A stretch of DNA of 5,867 nt, from assembly GCA_002438345.1 (NCBI GenBank), contig DJUJ01000101.1, positions 21,294-27,160 on the forward strand. Reading direction: 5' to 3'. Of the stretch, positions 1-5,867 are shown piece by piece. Within the stretch, counting starts at the first letter, position 1. Each line of letters starts with the position of its first letter. The stretch comes from Paenibacillus sp. UBA6285 (lineage in GTDB: Bacteria > Bacillota > Bacilli > Paenibacillales > Paenibacillaceae). Position numbers and translations under genes: made by a program. The notes beneath the pieces are model-generated. The model was given only the letters and a program-made list of their open reading frames with translations, searched no databases and had not been told where the DNA came from.

Positions 1-2
1 CA

Positions 3-191
3 GAGAATATTCCAATTGTTATCTCTTCTGCTCTGGATCAATCGGATAAGAACCAACTGAATGATGTGATACAGAAGTATTTAACGAAACCTTATCCGCC
101 TGGCGATTTATCGAATACGCTTGAAGAGATTGTGAAGATAAAGAATGGGGTAGGCGAGGTATTATTTCCCGAAAGTAAGAAGGATTTATAG
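3..191 (+). CDS. C-terminal fragment of a response-regulator receiver-domain protein (5' end outside window)
   Basis: An open frame runs in from the left edge and stops at TAG 189-191, giving 62 residues. The start reads ENIPIVISSALDQSDKNQ and is followed by YLTKPYPPGDL. This matches the second half of a CheY-like receiver domain: a hydrophobic beta-4 strand ending in the conserved Ser/Thr position (ISSA), helix alpha-4, then beta-5 with the conserved Lys-Pro pair (fragment residues 29-30) and helix alpha-5. The phosphoacceptor Asp would lie upstream, outside the window. Only about 30 residues follow the Lys-Pro pair, so there is no C-terminal DNA-binding domain. The protein is therefore a single-domain regulator, a hybrid kinase ending in a receiver, or another multidomain protein with a C-terminal receiver; the fragment cannot decide. 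A hairpin terminator 47 bp downstream suggests it ends its transcription unit and is not cotranscribed with cysJ. Confidence 0.75.
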   Translation, partial: ENIPIVISSALDQSDKNQLNDVIQKYLTKPYPPGDLSNTLEEIVKIKNGVGEVLFPESKKDL

Positions 192-238
192 TTTTTATTT
201 ATCACAATATTTTATAAATAGTATCACTTTTTATAATG

Positions 239-283
239 AAACCGATCAAATCAGTGTAAATCATACTGTTTTGATCGGTTTTT
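239..283 (+). terminator. Rho-independent terminator of the receiver-domain gene
   Basis: A perfect 12-bp stem (AAACCGATCAAA 239-250 with TTTGATCGGTTT 270-281) continues, after a T/T mismatch, into a 4-bp inner stem (CAGT 252-255 with ACTG 265-268) and a 9-base loop. The right arm runs into a short T tract (279-283). The T tract is modest, but the stem is long and sits just after the stop codon. The left arm is preceded by few A residues on the plus strand, so I see no strong reverse function. Confidence 0.8.
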
Positions 284-347
284 CCGTACTTTATAGATGC
301 TTTTTCAATAATTAACATTTTTTAGGTAAAAATGACTTCATTGATCG

Positions 348-377
348 TTTACAATTATTGTGATAGCCTGATTTTAT
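348..377 (+). promoter_or_regulatory. Candidate promoter of cysJI with overlapping dyad (tentative)
   Basis: TTTACA (348-353, five of six matches to TTGACA) is followed after 18 bases by TTTTAT (372-377, four of six to TATAAT). An 11-base dyad, ACAAT-T-ATTGT (351-361), lies across the -35 end and spacer. A larger dyad (AGCCT 365-369 with AGGCT 391-395, plus TTTTA 372-376 with TAAAA 385-389) covers the -10 and start region. In Bacillus subtilis the cysJI operon is activated by the LysR-type protein CysL, and activator-dependent promoters often match consensus poorly. No CysL or CymR site can be assigned here by eye. No S-box (SAM) riboswitch or T-box elements are visible between 284 and 455. 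Confidence 0.3.
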
Positions 378-441
378 GAGGTTCTAAAAAAGGCTCAGAA
401 AGATTCAAATGAGGTACGGATCATAACCAGATTTCATGTTT

Positions 442-452
442 AGGAGAGGTGG
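442..452 (+). promoter_or_regulatory. Ribosome binding site of cysJ (supports TTG start)
   Basis: AGGAGAGGTGG is strongly complementary to the 16S rRNA 3' end and sits just upstream of two consecutive TTG codons (456 and 459). The nearest upstream ATG (436) is in another frame. The next in-frame ATG lies far downstream, inside the flavodoxin domain. TTG at 456 or 459 is therefore the only well-placed start. Confidence 0.8.
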
Positions 453-455
453 ATA

Positions 456-2312
456 TTGTTGCAACTACAGGTAACGAACAGTCCTTTTAACGAGAACCAA
501 GTCGAGCTTCTCAATCGTCTTCTACCAACCTTAACGGAGACACAGCAAATATGGCTCAGCGGATATTTGTCTGCGATTGGACGTACTGCGCCGGCGGGTG
601 CTGAACTTCAAGTGCAATCGAATACGATTGGAAACGCGGAGGTTGGCGGCGCTGTAACGAGTCAACCAGCAGCATCACGGGAAATAACTATATTATTTGG
701 TTCGCAAACTGGGAATTGCCAGCGACTGGCGGGGAGCTTGTCCCGCAAGCTGGAAGAGCAAGGATTTCAAGTCACAATCTCCGCGATGAATAGCTTCAAA
801 CCTACTGGACTAAAAAAGGTAGAGAATCTGCTATTACTGGTAAGTACTCACGGAGAAGGTGAACCGCCTGATAATGCACGAATATTCCATGAATTTCTTT
901 ATAGTAAAAGAGCTCCTCAATTAGAGAACCTACGGTTTTCTGTTCTGGCTCTGGGAGATACCTCTTATGAATTTTTCTGTCAGACGGGTAAAGACTTCGA
1001 TCAGAGGTTAGAGGAACTTGGCGGAAAGCGGCTAAGTCCACGTGTAGATTGTGATCTCGATTATGACGATTCCGTTGCCGAATGGTTTGAGGGTGTAATT
1101 GGTGCATTAAATGCAAATTTAAATGCTCCAGCTATTGCTGCAAAAGCGGTTCAAGCCGCAGAAGACGCAGAGTCGCAAGAGCCTTTATATACACGGAATA
1201 ATCCTTTTAAAGCAGAGGTACTGGAGAATTTGAATTTGAACGGGCGCGGTTCGGACCGTGAGACTCGTCATCTGGAGTTATCGCTTGAAGGCTCTAATAT
1301 ACAGTTTGAACCAGGGGATGCACTGGGAGTGTATCCAGAGAATCATCCTGAATTGGTGGACGCCATTATTCATACTATGGGCTGGAATCCTAACGATACG
1401 GTCCCGTTTAATAAGAAAGGTGATGAAGGAACTTTACGTGAGGCACTTCTGCATCATTACGAAATCACTGTATTGACCAAACCTTTGCTGGAGCAAGCAG
1501 CAAAGCTGTCCGCTTCAAACAAGCTGAGTGAGTTATTAGCTCCAGACCGTGCTTCGGAGCTTAAAGAGTATATTCAAGGACGCGATCTGCTCGATTTAAT
1601 CCAGGACTTCTCACCGTGGGAAGGCTCAGCCAGTAGTTTTGTGACTATTTTGCGGAAGCTTCCTGCACGTCTCTATTCAATCGCTAGCAGTTATAAGGCT
1701 AACCCGGATGAAGTTCATCTAACGGTCAGAGCTGTACGTTATGAGGCTCACGGCAGAGAACGCTACGGTGTCTGCTCAGTGCATTGCGCAGAAAGAGTAG
1801 AGCCAGGAGATACGTTGCCTATTTATATTCAGCATAATCCTAACTTTAAACTACCGGCTAACCCGGATGCGCCGATTATAATGATCGGACCAGGCACGGG
1901 CGTTGCTCCATTCCGCTCTTTCCTAGAGGAACGTGGAGAGCTGGAAGCGGAAGGGAAATCATGGCTGTTCTATGGAGATCGGCATTTTGTGACAGATTTC
2001 TTGTATCAGACTGATTGGCAGAGAATGCTGAAGGATGGCTTTCTAAGCAAGCTGGATGTTGCCTTCTCACGTGATACCGAAGAGAAAGTATACGTACAGC
2101 ATCGCATCTTGCAAAAGAGTCGTGAGGTTTATGAATGGCTGCAAGAAGGTGCTCATATTTACGTTTGCGGTGACGAGAAGTATATGGCGCATGATGTTCA
2201 TTCTGCTTTGCTTACTGTGATTCAGAATGAGGGTGGGTTGAGCCCTGAAGCGGCAGTGGCTTATCTGGAAGATATGCAACAGACGCAGCGTTACCAGCGC
2301 GATGTCTATTAA
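456..2312 (+). CDS. cysJ: Assimilatory sulfite reductase (NADPH), flavoprotein alpha subunit
   Basis: CysJ carries electrons from NADPH via FAD and FMN to the CysI hemoprotein for six-electron reduction of sulfite to sulfide in the cytoplasm. The 618 residues match the family's usual length of about 600. After an N-terminal helical segment (1-40) and linker comes an FMN-binding flavodoxin domain (about 76-216) with GSQTGN (82-87), STHGEGEPPDN (130-140) and LGDTSYEFFC (166-175). An Ala-rich linker (about 223-241) leads to the FAD/connecting domain with GDALGVYPENHP (287-298), RLYSIASS (405-412) and GVCS (438-441). The NADP-binding domain has GPGTGVAPFR (478-487), FYGDRH (505-510), VYVQHR (545-550), YVCGD (569-573) and the terminal YQRDVY typical of CysJ. 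Translation begins at TTG 456 behind a strong RBS; TTG 459 is a possible alternative. It lies 46 bp upstream of cysI, so the two are almost certainly one operon. No frameshift or missing cofactor motif was seen. Confidence 0.97.
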   Translation: MLQLQVTNSPFNENQVELLNRLLPTLTETQQIWLSGYLSAIGRTAPAGAELQVQSNTIGNAEVGGAVTSQPAASREITILFGSQTGNCQRLAGSLSRKLEEQGFQVTISAMNSFKPTGLKKVENLLLLVSTHGEGEPPDNARIFHEFLYSKRAPQLENLRFSVLALGDTSYEFFCQTGKDFDQRLEELGGKRLSPRVDCDLDYDDSVAEWFEGVIGALNANLNAPAIAAKAVQAAEDAESQEPLYTRNNPFKAEVLENLNLNGRGSDRETRHLELSLEGSNIQFEPGDALGVYPENHPELVDAIIHTMGWNPNDTVPFNKKGDEGTLREALLHHYEITVLTKPLLEQAAKLSASNKLSELLAPDRASELKEYIQGRDLLDLIQDFSPWEGSASSFVTILRKLPARLYSIASSYKANPDEVHLTVRAVRYEAHGRERYGVCSVHCAERVEPGDTLPIYIQHNPNFKLPANPDAPIIMIGPGTGVAPFRSFLEERGELEAEGKSWLFYGDRHFVTDFLYQTDWQRMLKDGFLSKLDVAFSRDTEEKVYVQHRILQKSREVYEWLQEGAHIYVCGDEKYMAHDVHSALLTVIQNEGGLSPEAAVAYLEDMQQTQRYQRDVY

Positions 2313-2342
2313 TGGATAGATGGAAAGTTATCGAATGACTTC

Positions 2343-2350
2343 GGGGGGAG
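2343..2350 (+). promoter_or_regulatory. Ribosome binding site of cysI (decides start at 2359)
   Basis: GGGGGGAG lies 8 bases before ATG 2359. The in-frame ATG 2320, only 7 bases after the cysJ stop, and the in-frame ATG 2335 have no comparable site upstream. This favours 2359. Confidence 0.8.
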
Positions 2351-2358
2351 ATAACACA

Positions 2359-4083
2359 ATGGCAAACAATGAAAAGGTCAAGCCGATCGGCGGGCCTCCA
2401 AGTGATGTTGAGCATATTAAGCAGGAGAGTAACTATCTGCGGGGCGCATTAGTTGAGACACTAAGCAATCCAATTACGGGCGGTCTGCCTGAAGATGATA
2501 ATCGACTACTTAAATTTCACGGAAGCTATATGCAGGATGACAGAGATTTGCGCAACGAACGGGAACGCCAGAAGCTGGAGCCAGCATTCCAGTTTATGCT
2601 TCGTGTAGTTGCCCCAGGTGGTGTAGCTACACCGGAACAATGGCTGGTAATGGATGATCTGGCACAGAAATATGGTAACAGAACCTTACGTCTGACCACC
2701 AGACAGGCTTTTCAAATGCACGGAGTCCTCAAATGGAACCTAAAGAAGACCATCCGAAGCATCAATGATACGCTAATGACAACCCTTGCAGCATGTGGGG
2801 ATGTCAACCGTAACGTAATGAGCAATCCGAATCCCTATCAATCAGAGGTTCATGCAGAAGTGTACGAATGGGCGCGTAAAGTTAGCGATCATCTATCACC
2901 ACGTACTCCCGCTTACCATGAAATTTGGCTAGACGGTGAAAAGGTAGTGGATAGTTTAGGAGATCGGGCAGAAGTTGAGCCGATCTATGGTCCGGTCTAT
3001 TTACCACGTAAATTCAAGATTGGTCTTGCGGTGCCCCCTTCTAATGACGTAGATGTGTTCTCGCAGGATCTGGGCTTTATCGCTATTCTTGAAAATGAGA
3101 AGCTGGTAGGGTTCAACGTTTCGGTAGGCGGCGGTATGGGTATGACTCATGGCGATACTAGCACTTATCCTCAGCTTGGTCGTATCATTGGTTTTTGCCG
3201 TCCTGATCAATTAATCGATGTAGCGGAGAAGACGGTAACGATTCAGCGGGACTATGGGAATCGTTCTGTCCGCAAAAATGCACGGTTCAAGTATACGATT
3301 GACCGCCACGGTCTGGAATGGTTTGTCGATGAGCTGCATGAAAGACTCGGATGGCAGCTTGAGGCGGCACGTGAGTACCATTTCGATCACAATGGAGACC
3401 GCTACGGCTGGGTGAAGGGTACCAATGGAAAATGGAATTTGACGCTTTATATCCAAAGCGGACGGATTCATGACCAAGAAGGGTACACATTGATGACTGG
3501 ACTGCGAGAAATTGCCAAGATTCATACCGGAGATTTCCGGCTTACGCCGAATCAGAATTTAACGATTGCTAACGTAACCACTGCCAAAAAACGAAAAGTG
3601 GCTGAGCTGGCTAAACAGCATGGACTTACGGACGGAGCTCATCTGTCTGCACTACGGCGCAGCTCGATGTCTTGTGTGGCGCTACCAACCTGCGGACTTG
3701 CAATGGCTGAGGCAGAACGTTATTTGCCTTCGTTGATTGATAAGCTAGAGCTTGTCCTTGATGAAGCTGGTCTACGCGATGAGGAAATCGTGATCCGGAT
3801 GACGGGCTGTCCTAATGGATGTGCAAGACCGGCACTAGGTGAAATCTCATTTATTGGTAAAGGTCCAGGCAGATATAATATGTACTTGGGAGCAGGTTTT
3901 ACGGGAGATCGCTTGAACAAAATGTATAAAGAAAACATAGATGAAAAAGAAATTCTGGAGACGCTGGAGCCAATCCTTCATCGTTATTCGAAAGAACGTC
4001 TGCATAGCGAGCATTTTGGCGATTTCGTGATCCGTGCAGGTTATGTCAAAGCGGTTTCTTCAGGTCTTAATTTTCATGACTAA
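2359..4083 (+). CDS. cysI: Assimilatory sulfite reductase (NADPH), hemoprotein beta subunit
   Basis: CysI is the catalytic subunit that reduces sulfite to sulfide at a siroheme bridged to a 4Fe-4S cluster, using electrons from CysJ. From ATG 2359 it has 574 residues, close to the family's roughly 570. Its architecture is the duplicated ferredoxin-like/NIR-SIR fold. Cluster cysteines occur as C-x5-C (C439, C445 in CVALPTC) and C-x3-C (C484, C488 in TGCPNGC), the pattern of E. coli C434, C440, C479 and C483. Residues expected to bind sulfite and siroheme are also visible: R82 in [10 protein letters not shown]115 in TTRQ, R151 in DVNRNV, and K218 and K220 in LPRKFK. Conserved [11 protein letters not shown] and GRYNMYLG are present. 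The frame stays open 13 codons further upstream to ATG 2320, but that extension ([13 protein letters not shown]) lacks a Shine-Dalgarno site and looks like leader sequence. The gene is translated from the cysJ transcript and followed by a hairpin terminator. Confidence 0.97.
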   Translation: MANNEKVKPIGGPPSDVEHIKQESNYLRGALVETLSNPITGGLPEDDNRLLKFHGSYMQDDRDLRNERERQKLEPAFQFMLRVVAPGGVATPEQWLVMDDLAQKYGNRTLRLTTRQAFQMHGVLKWNLKKTIRSINDTLMTTLAACGDVNRNVMSNPNPYQSEVHAEVYEWARKVSDHLSPRTPAYHEIWLDGEKVVDSLGDRAEVEPIYGPVYLPRKFKIGLAVPPSNDVDVFSQDLGFIAILENEKLVGFNVSVGGGMGMTHGDTSTYPQLGRIIGFCRPDQLIDVAEKTVTIQRDYGNRSVRKNARFKYTIDRHGLEWFVDELHERLGWQLEAAREYHFDHNGDRYGWVKGTNGKWNLTLYIQSGRIHDQEGYTLMTGLREIAKIHTGDFRLTPNQNLTIANVTTAKKRKVAELAKQHGLTDGAHLSALRRSSMSCVALPTCGLAMAEAERYLPSLIDKLELVLDEAGLRDEEIVIRMTGCPNGCARPALGEISFIGKGPGRYNMYLGAGFTGDRLNKMYKENIDEKEILETLEPILHRYSKERLHSEHFGDFVIRAGYVKAVSSGLNFHD

Positions 4084-4097
4084 TCCAAAATAGACTG

Positions 4098-4144
4098 AAG
4101 AGGTGTCCCGGAGCCGATTATGGCTACTTGGACACCTCTTTGTT
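4098..4144 (+). terminator. Rho-independent terminator downstream of cysI
   Basis: A perfect 11-bp stem (AAGAGGTGTCC 4098-4108 with GGACACCTCTT 4130-4140) encloses a 21-base apical region with a further AGCC/GGCT pairing (4112-4115 with 4122-4125). The T-rich tail (TTTGTT) is broken by G residues, so efficiency may be partial. It starts 15 bases after the cysI stop. Confidence 0.75.
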
Positions 4145-4190
4145 AGTTGTGAGATATGCTGAATTCTCTCCAAATTGGAAGGCGTTCGGA

Positions 4191-4228
4191 TCCTCTAACA
4201 TTTTTATAAGAATGAGGGGAGTTTTTTT
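4191..4228 (+). terminator. Second terminator-like hairpin between cysI and map
   Basis: TCCTCT (4191-4196) pairs with AGGGGA (4215-4220) using one G-U pair. After a two-A bulge, CATTTT (4199-4204) pairs with AAGAATG-side bases 4209-4214 around a TATA loop. Base G4221 and then seven T residues (4222-4228) follow directly. This T tract is better than that of the hairpin just upstream. It sits before the candidate map promoter, so it most likely catches read-through from cysJI. An attenuator or the end of a short transcript is possible, but I see no promoter of its own. Confidence 0.6.
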
Positions 4229-4266
4229 AGCTTCAGACCGGAATAAATATTTTTTTGCCTAATAAT

Positions 4267-4295
4267 TTGGATTTCTCGTGTTTTTCTTTCATAAT
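4267..4295 (+). promoter_or_regulatory. Candidate SigA-type promoter of the methionine aminopeptidase gene
   Basis: TTGGAT (4267-4272, the TTG conserved) and CATAAT (4290-4295, five of six matches to TATAAT) are separated by 17 bases. The stretch upstream (4241-4266) is AT-rich, as in UP elements. Transcription would start near 4302, leaving a leader of about 68 bases. The leader holds a perfect 12-base palindrome, TTCTGTACAGAA (4347-4358), touching the ribosome binding site AAGAGG (4357-4362). I recognise no riboswitch in the leader. Confidence 0.45.
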
Positions 4296-4369
4296 ATAAA
4301 GGGGAAACTAAATACAAACGAAGAGCCATTGCCCGTGAGTGATGTGTTCTGTACAGAAGAGGCGATATT

Positions 4370-5116
4370 ATGATTATCATGAAAACGATGGAAGAGATCG
4401 AAAAAATGCGTGCGGCGGGGAAAATCCTCGCTGATTGTCATCGTCAAATTGCGCAAATTTTGAAGCCCGGAATTACTACTTGGGAGATCGATGAATTTGC
4501 AGAAAAATTTATATTGTCCCAAGGGGCGACTCCTGAGCAAAAGGGATATCATGGGTATCCATACGCAACCTGTGCATCTGTAAATGATGTGATATGCCAC
4601 GGGTTTCCGAAGAAAGAACCGCTGAAAGATGGAGATATAGTAACTATAGACATGGTAGTTAATTTAAATGGCTGGTTAGCAGATTCAGCTTGGTCTTACG
4701 GCATTGGCAACATCAGTGAACAAGCGAGTAAACTACTCGACACTACTAAGGAATCTTTGTTCTGTGGAATTGAGCAGGCTGTTGCAGGCAACCGGATCGG
4801 GGACGTCGCTCATGCAATACAGGTGTATGCGGAGTCTAACGGATTTTCTGTTGTTCGTGATTTTATTGGCCACGGAATCGGTTCGGAAATGCATGAAGCT
4901 CCTGAGGTACCTCACTATGGTCCGGCAGGAAAAGGGCCTCGTCTTAAAGAGGGAATGGTATTTACGATTGAGCCGATGCTGAATACAGGCAGCTATAGAA
5001 CAAAAATTGATGCGGATGGTTGGACTGCTCGTACGATCGATGGCGGTCTGTCAGCACAATATGAGCATACGTTAGCTATAACCCCTCAAGGGACTATTAT
5101 CCTGACTGAACAATAA
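4370..5116 (+). CDS. map: Methionine aminopeptidase, type I
   Basis: This cytosolic metalloprotease removes the initiator methionine from new proteins when the second residue is small. The 248 residues form the short type I pita-bread fold, with no N-terminal zinc-finger extension and no type II insertion. The seven active-site residues can be placed by motif: H77 (VICHGFP), D94 (TIDMVV), D105 (LADSAW), H168 (GHGIG), H175 (MHEAP), E201 (TIEPM) and E232 (YEHT). They follow the E. coli order H79, D97, D108, H171, H178, E204, E235 with a constant offset of three. The start ATG 4370 gives the family-like opening MIIMKTMEEIEKM, with AAGAGG seven bases upstream; ATG 4379 is a less likely alternative. 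The gene stands alone between terminators instead of within a secY-adk-map-infA ribosomal cluster. It may therefore be a second, accessory copy in this genome, which cannot be decided from the window. Confidence 0.95.
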   Translation: MIIMKTMEEIEKMRAAGKILADCHRQIAQILKPGITTWEIDEFAEKFILSQGATPEQKGYHGYPYATCASVNDVICHGFPKKEPLKDGDIVTIDMVVNLNGWLADSAWSYGIGNISEQASKLLDTTKESLFCGIEQAVAGNRIGDVAHAIQVYAESNGFSVVRDFIGHGIGSEMHEAPEVPHYGPAGKGPRLKEGMVFTIEPMLNTGSYRTKIDADGWTARTIDGGLSAQYEHTLAITPQGTIILTEQ

Positions 5117-5127
5117 TTTCGAGTTCT

Positions 5128-5180
5128 AAAAGGACCTGATTAGCATCATCTTCACATGATGTTGCTGATCAGGTCTTTTT
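5128..5180. terminator. Bidirectional terminator between map and the CBS-domain gene
   Basis: A long stem pairs GACCTGAT (5133-5140) with ATCAGGTC (5168-5175). It continues inward through a T-G wobble, AGCA/TGTT-type pairs with one mismatch and CATC/GATG (5147-5150 with 5158-5161), around a 7-base loop (5151-5157). AAAA (5128-5131) on the left and TTTTT (5176-5180) on the right give a T tract on both strands. It lies 11 bases after the map stop and 12 bases beyond the minus-strand CBS gene's stop, so it can end both convergent transcripts. Confidence 0.9.
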
Positions 5181-5192
5181 GTTGTTGTTCAA

Positions 5193-5597
5193 TTAATCGG
5201 TTATGTTGCGAGTATAATATTCAATGATATCTTTTCGTCGAATAATTCCGATAAACACACCATCATTATCTATAACAGGAACGAAATTCTGATCTGCGGC
5301 AAGCGTCAGCATATCCTCCATTTCGGCATTTATGAGAACACTTTCGTTATGAACATGCTTCTGGATATGGCTTACTGGAACCTCCCCTATATTGTCAAAG
5401 GTTAGACCTGCTGTGTTTTTCAGCTTCCACAATAGATCGCCTTCCGAAAGTGTTCCTACATATTTTCCTTCATTATCAATAATAGGGATAGCCGTATAAT
5501 GGTGCTGCTCTAATTGTTCTAAGGCTTCCAGCATGGATAGTGAGTTTGTGATATAGGCAACTTGATCTTTAGGCAACAAAAAAGAGGATATTTCCAT
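5193..5597 (-). CDS. Small tandem CBS-domain protein (one CBS pair, no other domain)
   Basis: The 134-residue product consists almost entirely of two CBS motifs, which usually form a Bateman module binding AMP, ATP, SAM or a dinucleotide. CBS1 (about 10-62) contains HHYTAIPIIDNEGKYVGTLS and then EGDLLWKLK. CBS2 (about 75-128) contains NFVPVIDNDGVFIGIIRRKDII. In both, the hydrophobic-Pro-hydrophobic-hydrophobic-Asp strand, the Gly turn and the closing Asp-containing helix are intact. No membrane segment, signal peptide or catalytic domain is visible. Stand-alone CBS pairs of this kind occur widely in Firmicutes and mostly lack an assigned partner. Its sequence does not resemble the c-di-AMP-binding DarB/CbpB (YkuL) protein as I remember it. 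The start at 5597 (MEISSFLLPK) is chosen over ATG 5603 (MPMEISS), because AAAGGAG lies 9 bases before 5597 but only 3 before 5603. It is convergent with map and divergent from the membrane-protein gene. Its specific function is unknown. Confidence 0.85.
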   Translation of the reverse strand: MEISSFLLPKDQVAYITNSLSMLEALEQLEQHHYTAIPIIDNEGKYVGTLSEGDLLWKLKNTAGLTFDNIGEVPVSHIQKHVHNESVLINAEMEDMLTLAADQNFVPVIDNDGVFIGIIRRKDIIEYYTRNITD

Positions 5598-5606
5598 CGG
5601 CATGAA

Positions 5607-5613
5607 CTCCTTT
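5607..5613 (-). promoter_or_regulatory. Ribosome binding site of the CBS-domain gene (decides start at 5597)
   Basis: On the minus strand AAAGGAG (5613 down to 5607) is followed by nine bases and ATG 5597-5595. The first ATG (5603-5601) is only three bases away, which is too close for efficient initiation. Confidence 0.7.
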
Positions 5614-5780
5614 GTATTGAGGTTTTTTGGTTAGGCTACTTTTATTAAAACATACTTTTTGAAAAGATATGCATTTTAAATTTAAATCACATTAAATTAT
5701 AGGTAATAAGGCCTATTTAATGACAGTCGCATTTTGTCGATTAAAGATAAGGTATATTATCCTAGAGTGGAGATGTTTAG
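5614..5780. other. Divergent AT-rich intergenic region between the CBS gene and the membrane-protein gene
   Basis: This stretch must hold the promoters of both divergent genes, but none is convincing. On the plus strand TATATT (5753-5758, five of six to TATAAT) is a possible -10, with no good -35 at 17 bases; ATGACA (5720-5725) resembles a -35 but is badly spaced for it. Small symmetric elements include TTTAAATTTAAA (5675-5686) and ATAGG/CCTAT (5699-5703 with 5712-5716). Neither is assigned to a regulator. Confidence 0.4.
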
Positions 5781-5867
5781 ATGGCGTTGTATCGTAGGCT
5801 TTCTTTAACGGTTAAATTTGTTCTGGCATTAAGTTTGGTGATCATCATTATCTTTTTCTTTAGTTTG
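5781..5867 (+). CDS. N-terminal fragment of a membrane protein, probably a sensor or chemoreceptor (3' end outside window)
   Basis: ATG 5781 follows GGAG (5769-5772) with 8 bases between, and the frame stays open for 29 codons to the right edge. The peptide begins MALYRRLSLTVKF and continues as a strongly hydrophobic stretch (about residues 13-29, VLALSLVIIIIFFFSL). A short basic cytoplasmic N-terminus followed directly by a transmembrane helix is the usual opening of methyl-accepting chemotaxis proteins, sensor histidine kinases and similar HAMP-containing proteins of Bacillales. The fragment contains no diagnostic domain, so the class is inferred only. ATG 5773 is in another frame and overlaps the ribosome binding site. 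Confidence 0.6.
   Translation, partial: MALYRRLSLTVKFVLALSLVIIIIFFFSL

Noticed and set aside
284..455. Possible SAM (S-box) riboswitch or T-box leader before cysJ
   Set aside because: No S-box core, T-box sequence or terminator/antiterminator pair was seen. The only strong hairpin nearby belongs to the upstream gene.
802..1116. Minus-strand open frame of about 100 codons inside cysJ
   Set aside because: It lies entirely within the well-supported flavodoxin-coding sequence, shows no recognisable domain and has no context. It is an antisense shadow.
2312..2338. Eight-codon mini-ORF overlapping the cysJ stop (TAATG)
   Set aside because: It has no ribosome binding site of its own and encodes an unremarkable peptide. 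Stop/start overlaps of this size arise easily by chance.
3211..3525. Minus-strand open frames inside cysI
   Set aside because: They overlap the catalytic coding region fully and their translations resemble no protein family. They are shadows of cysI.
4289..4600. Minus-strand open frame over the map promoter and 5' end
   Set aside because: It is antisense to the map leader and start, has no recognisable protein features, and ends across the candidate map promoter.
5675..5686. Palindrome TTTAAATTTAAA
   Set aside because: In such AT-rich DNA a 12-base A/T palindrome is expected by chance, and it matches no operator I can name.
1..5867. A novel defence, mobile, CRISPR or secondary-metabolite system
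   Set aside because: Every long frame is a known housekeeping or regulatory family or a shadow of one. I saw no repeats in array, transposase, integrase or attachment-site signature, and no compositional break.

Overview
The window looks like an ordinary chromosomal segment of a low-to-moderate GC Gram-positive bacterium, most plausibly Paenibacillus or a close relative. The clues are strong purine-rich Shine-Dalgarno sites, a TTG start codon, stable hairpin-plus-T-tract terminators, and Bacillales-like CysJ, CysI, methionine aminopeptidase and CBS-pair proteins. The genus is an inference from style and family resemblance; no alignment was run.

Layout from left to right: (1) the last 62 codons of a protein ending in a response-regulator receiver domain (3-191, +), closed by a hairpin terminator (239-283). 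(2) A leader of about 170 bp with a weak candidate promoter and small dyads, then the assimilatory sulfite reductase operon: cysJ (flavoprotein, 456-2312, +, TTG start) and cysI (siroheme/4Fe-4S hemoprotein, best start at 2359, ending 4083, +). (3) Two successive terminator-like hairpins (4098-4144 and 4191-4228). (4) A candidate SigA-type promoter and a monocistronic type I methionine aminopeptidase gene (4370-5116, +). (5) A long hairpin between convergent genes (5128-5180) that can act as a terminator in both directions. (6) A small tandem-CBS-domain protein on the minus strand (5193-5597). (7) A divergent AT-rich intergenic region, then the first 29 codons of a membrane protein (5781 to the right edge, +).

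CysJ and CysI work together. CysJ passes electrons from NADPH through FAD and FMN to the siroheme and iron-sulfur centre of CysI, which reduces sulfite to sulfide for cysteine synthesis. All cofactor motifs I looked for are present in both, so the pair should be functional. Methionine aminopeptidase trims the N-terminal Met from new proteins. The CBS protein probably senses an adenine nucleotide, but its target is unknown.

I looked for an undescribed system and found none. There is no array, mobile element, toxin-antitoxin pair, defence gene or unexplained large ORF. The points worth a second look are modest: start-codon choices, the unassigned cysJI control region, the tandem terminators after cysI, and the partial genes at the edges.
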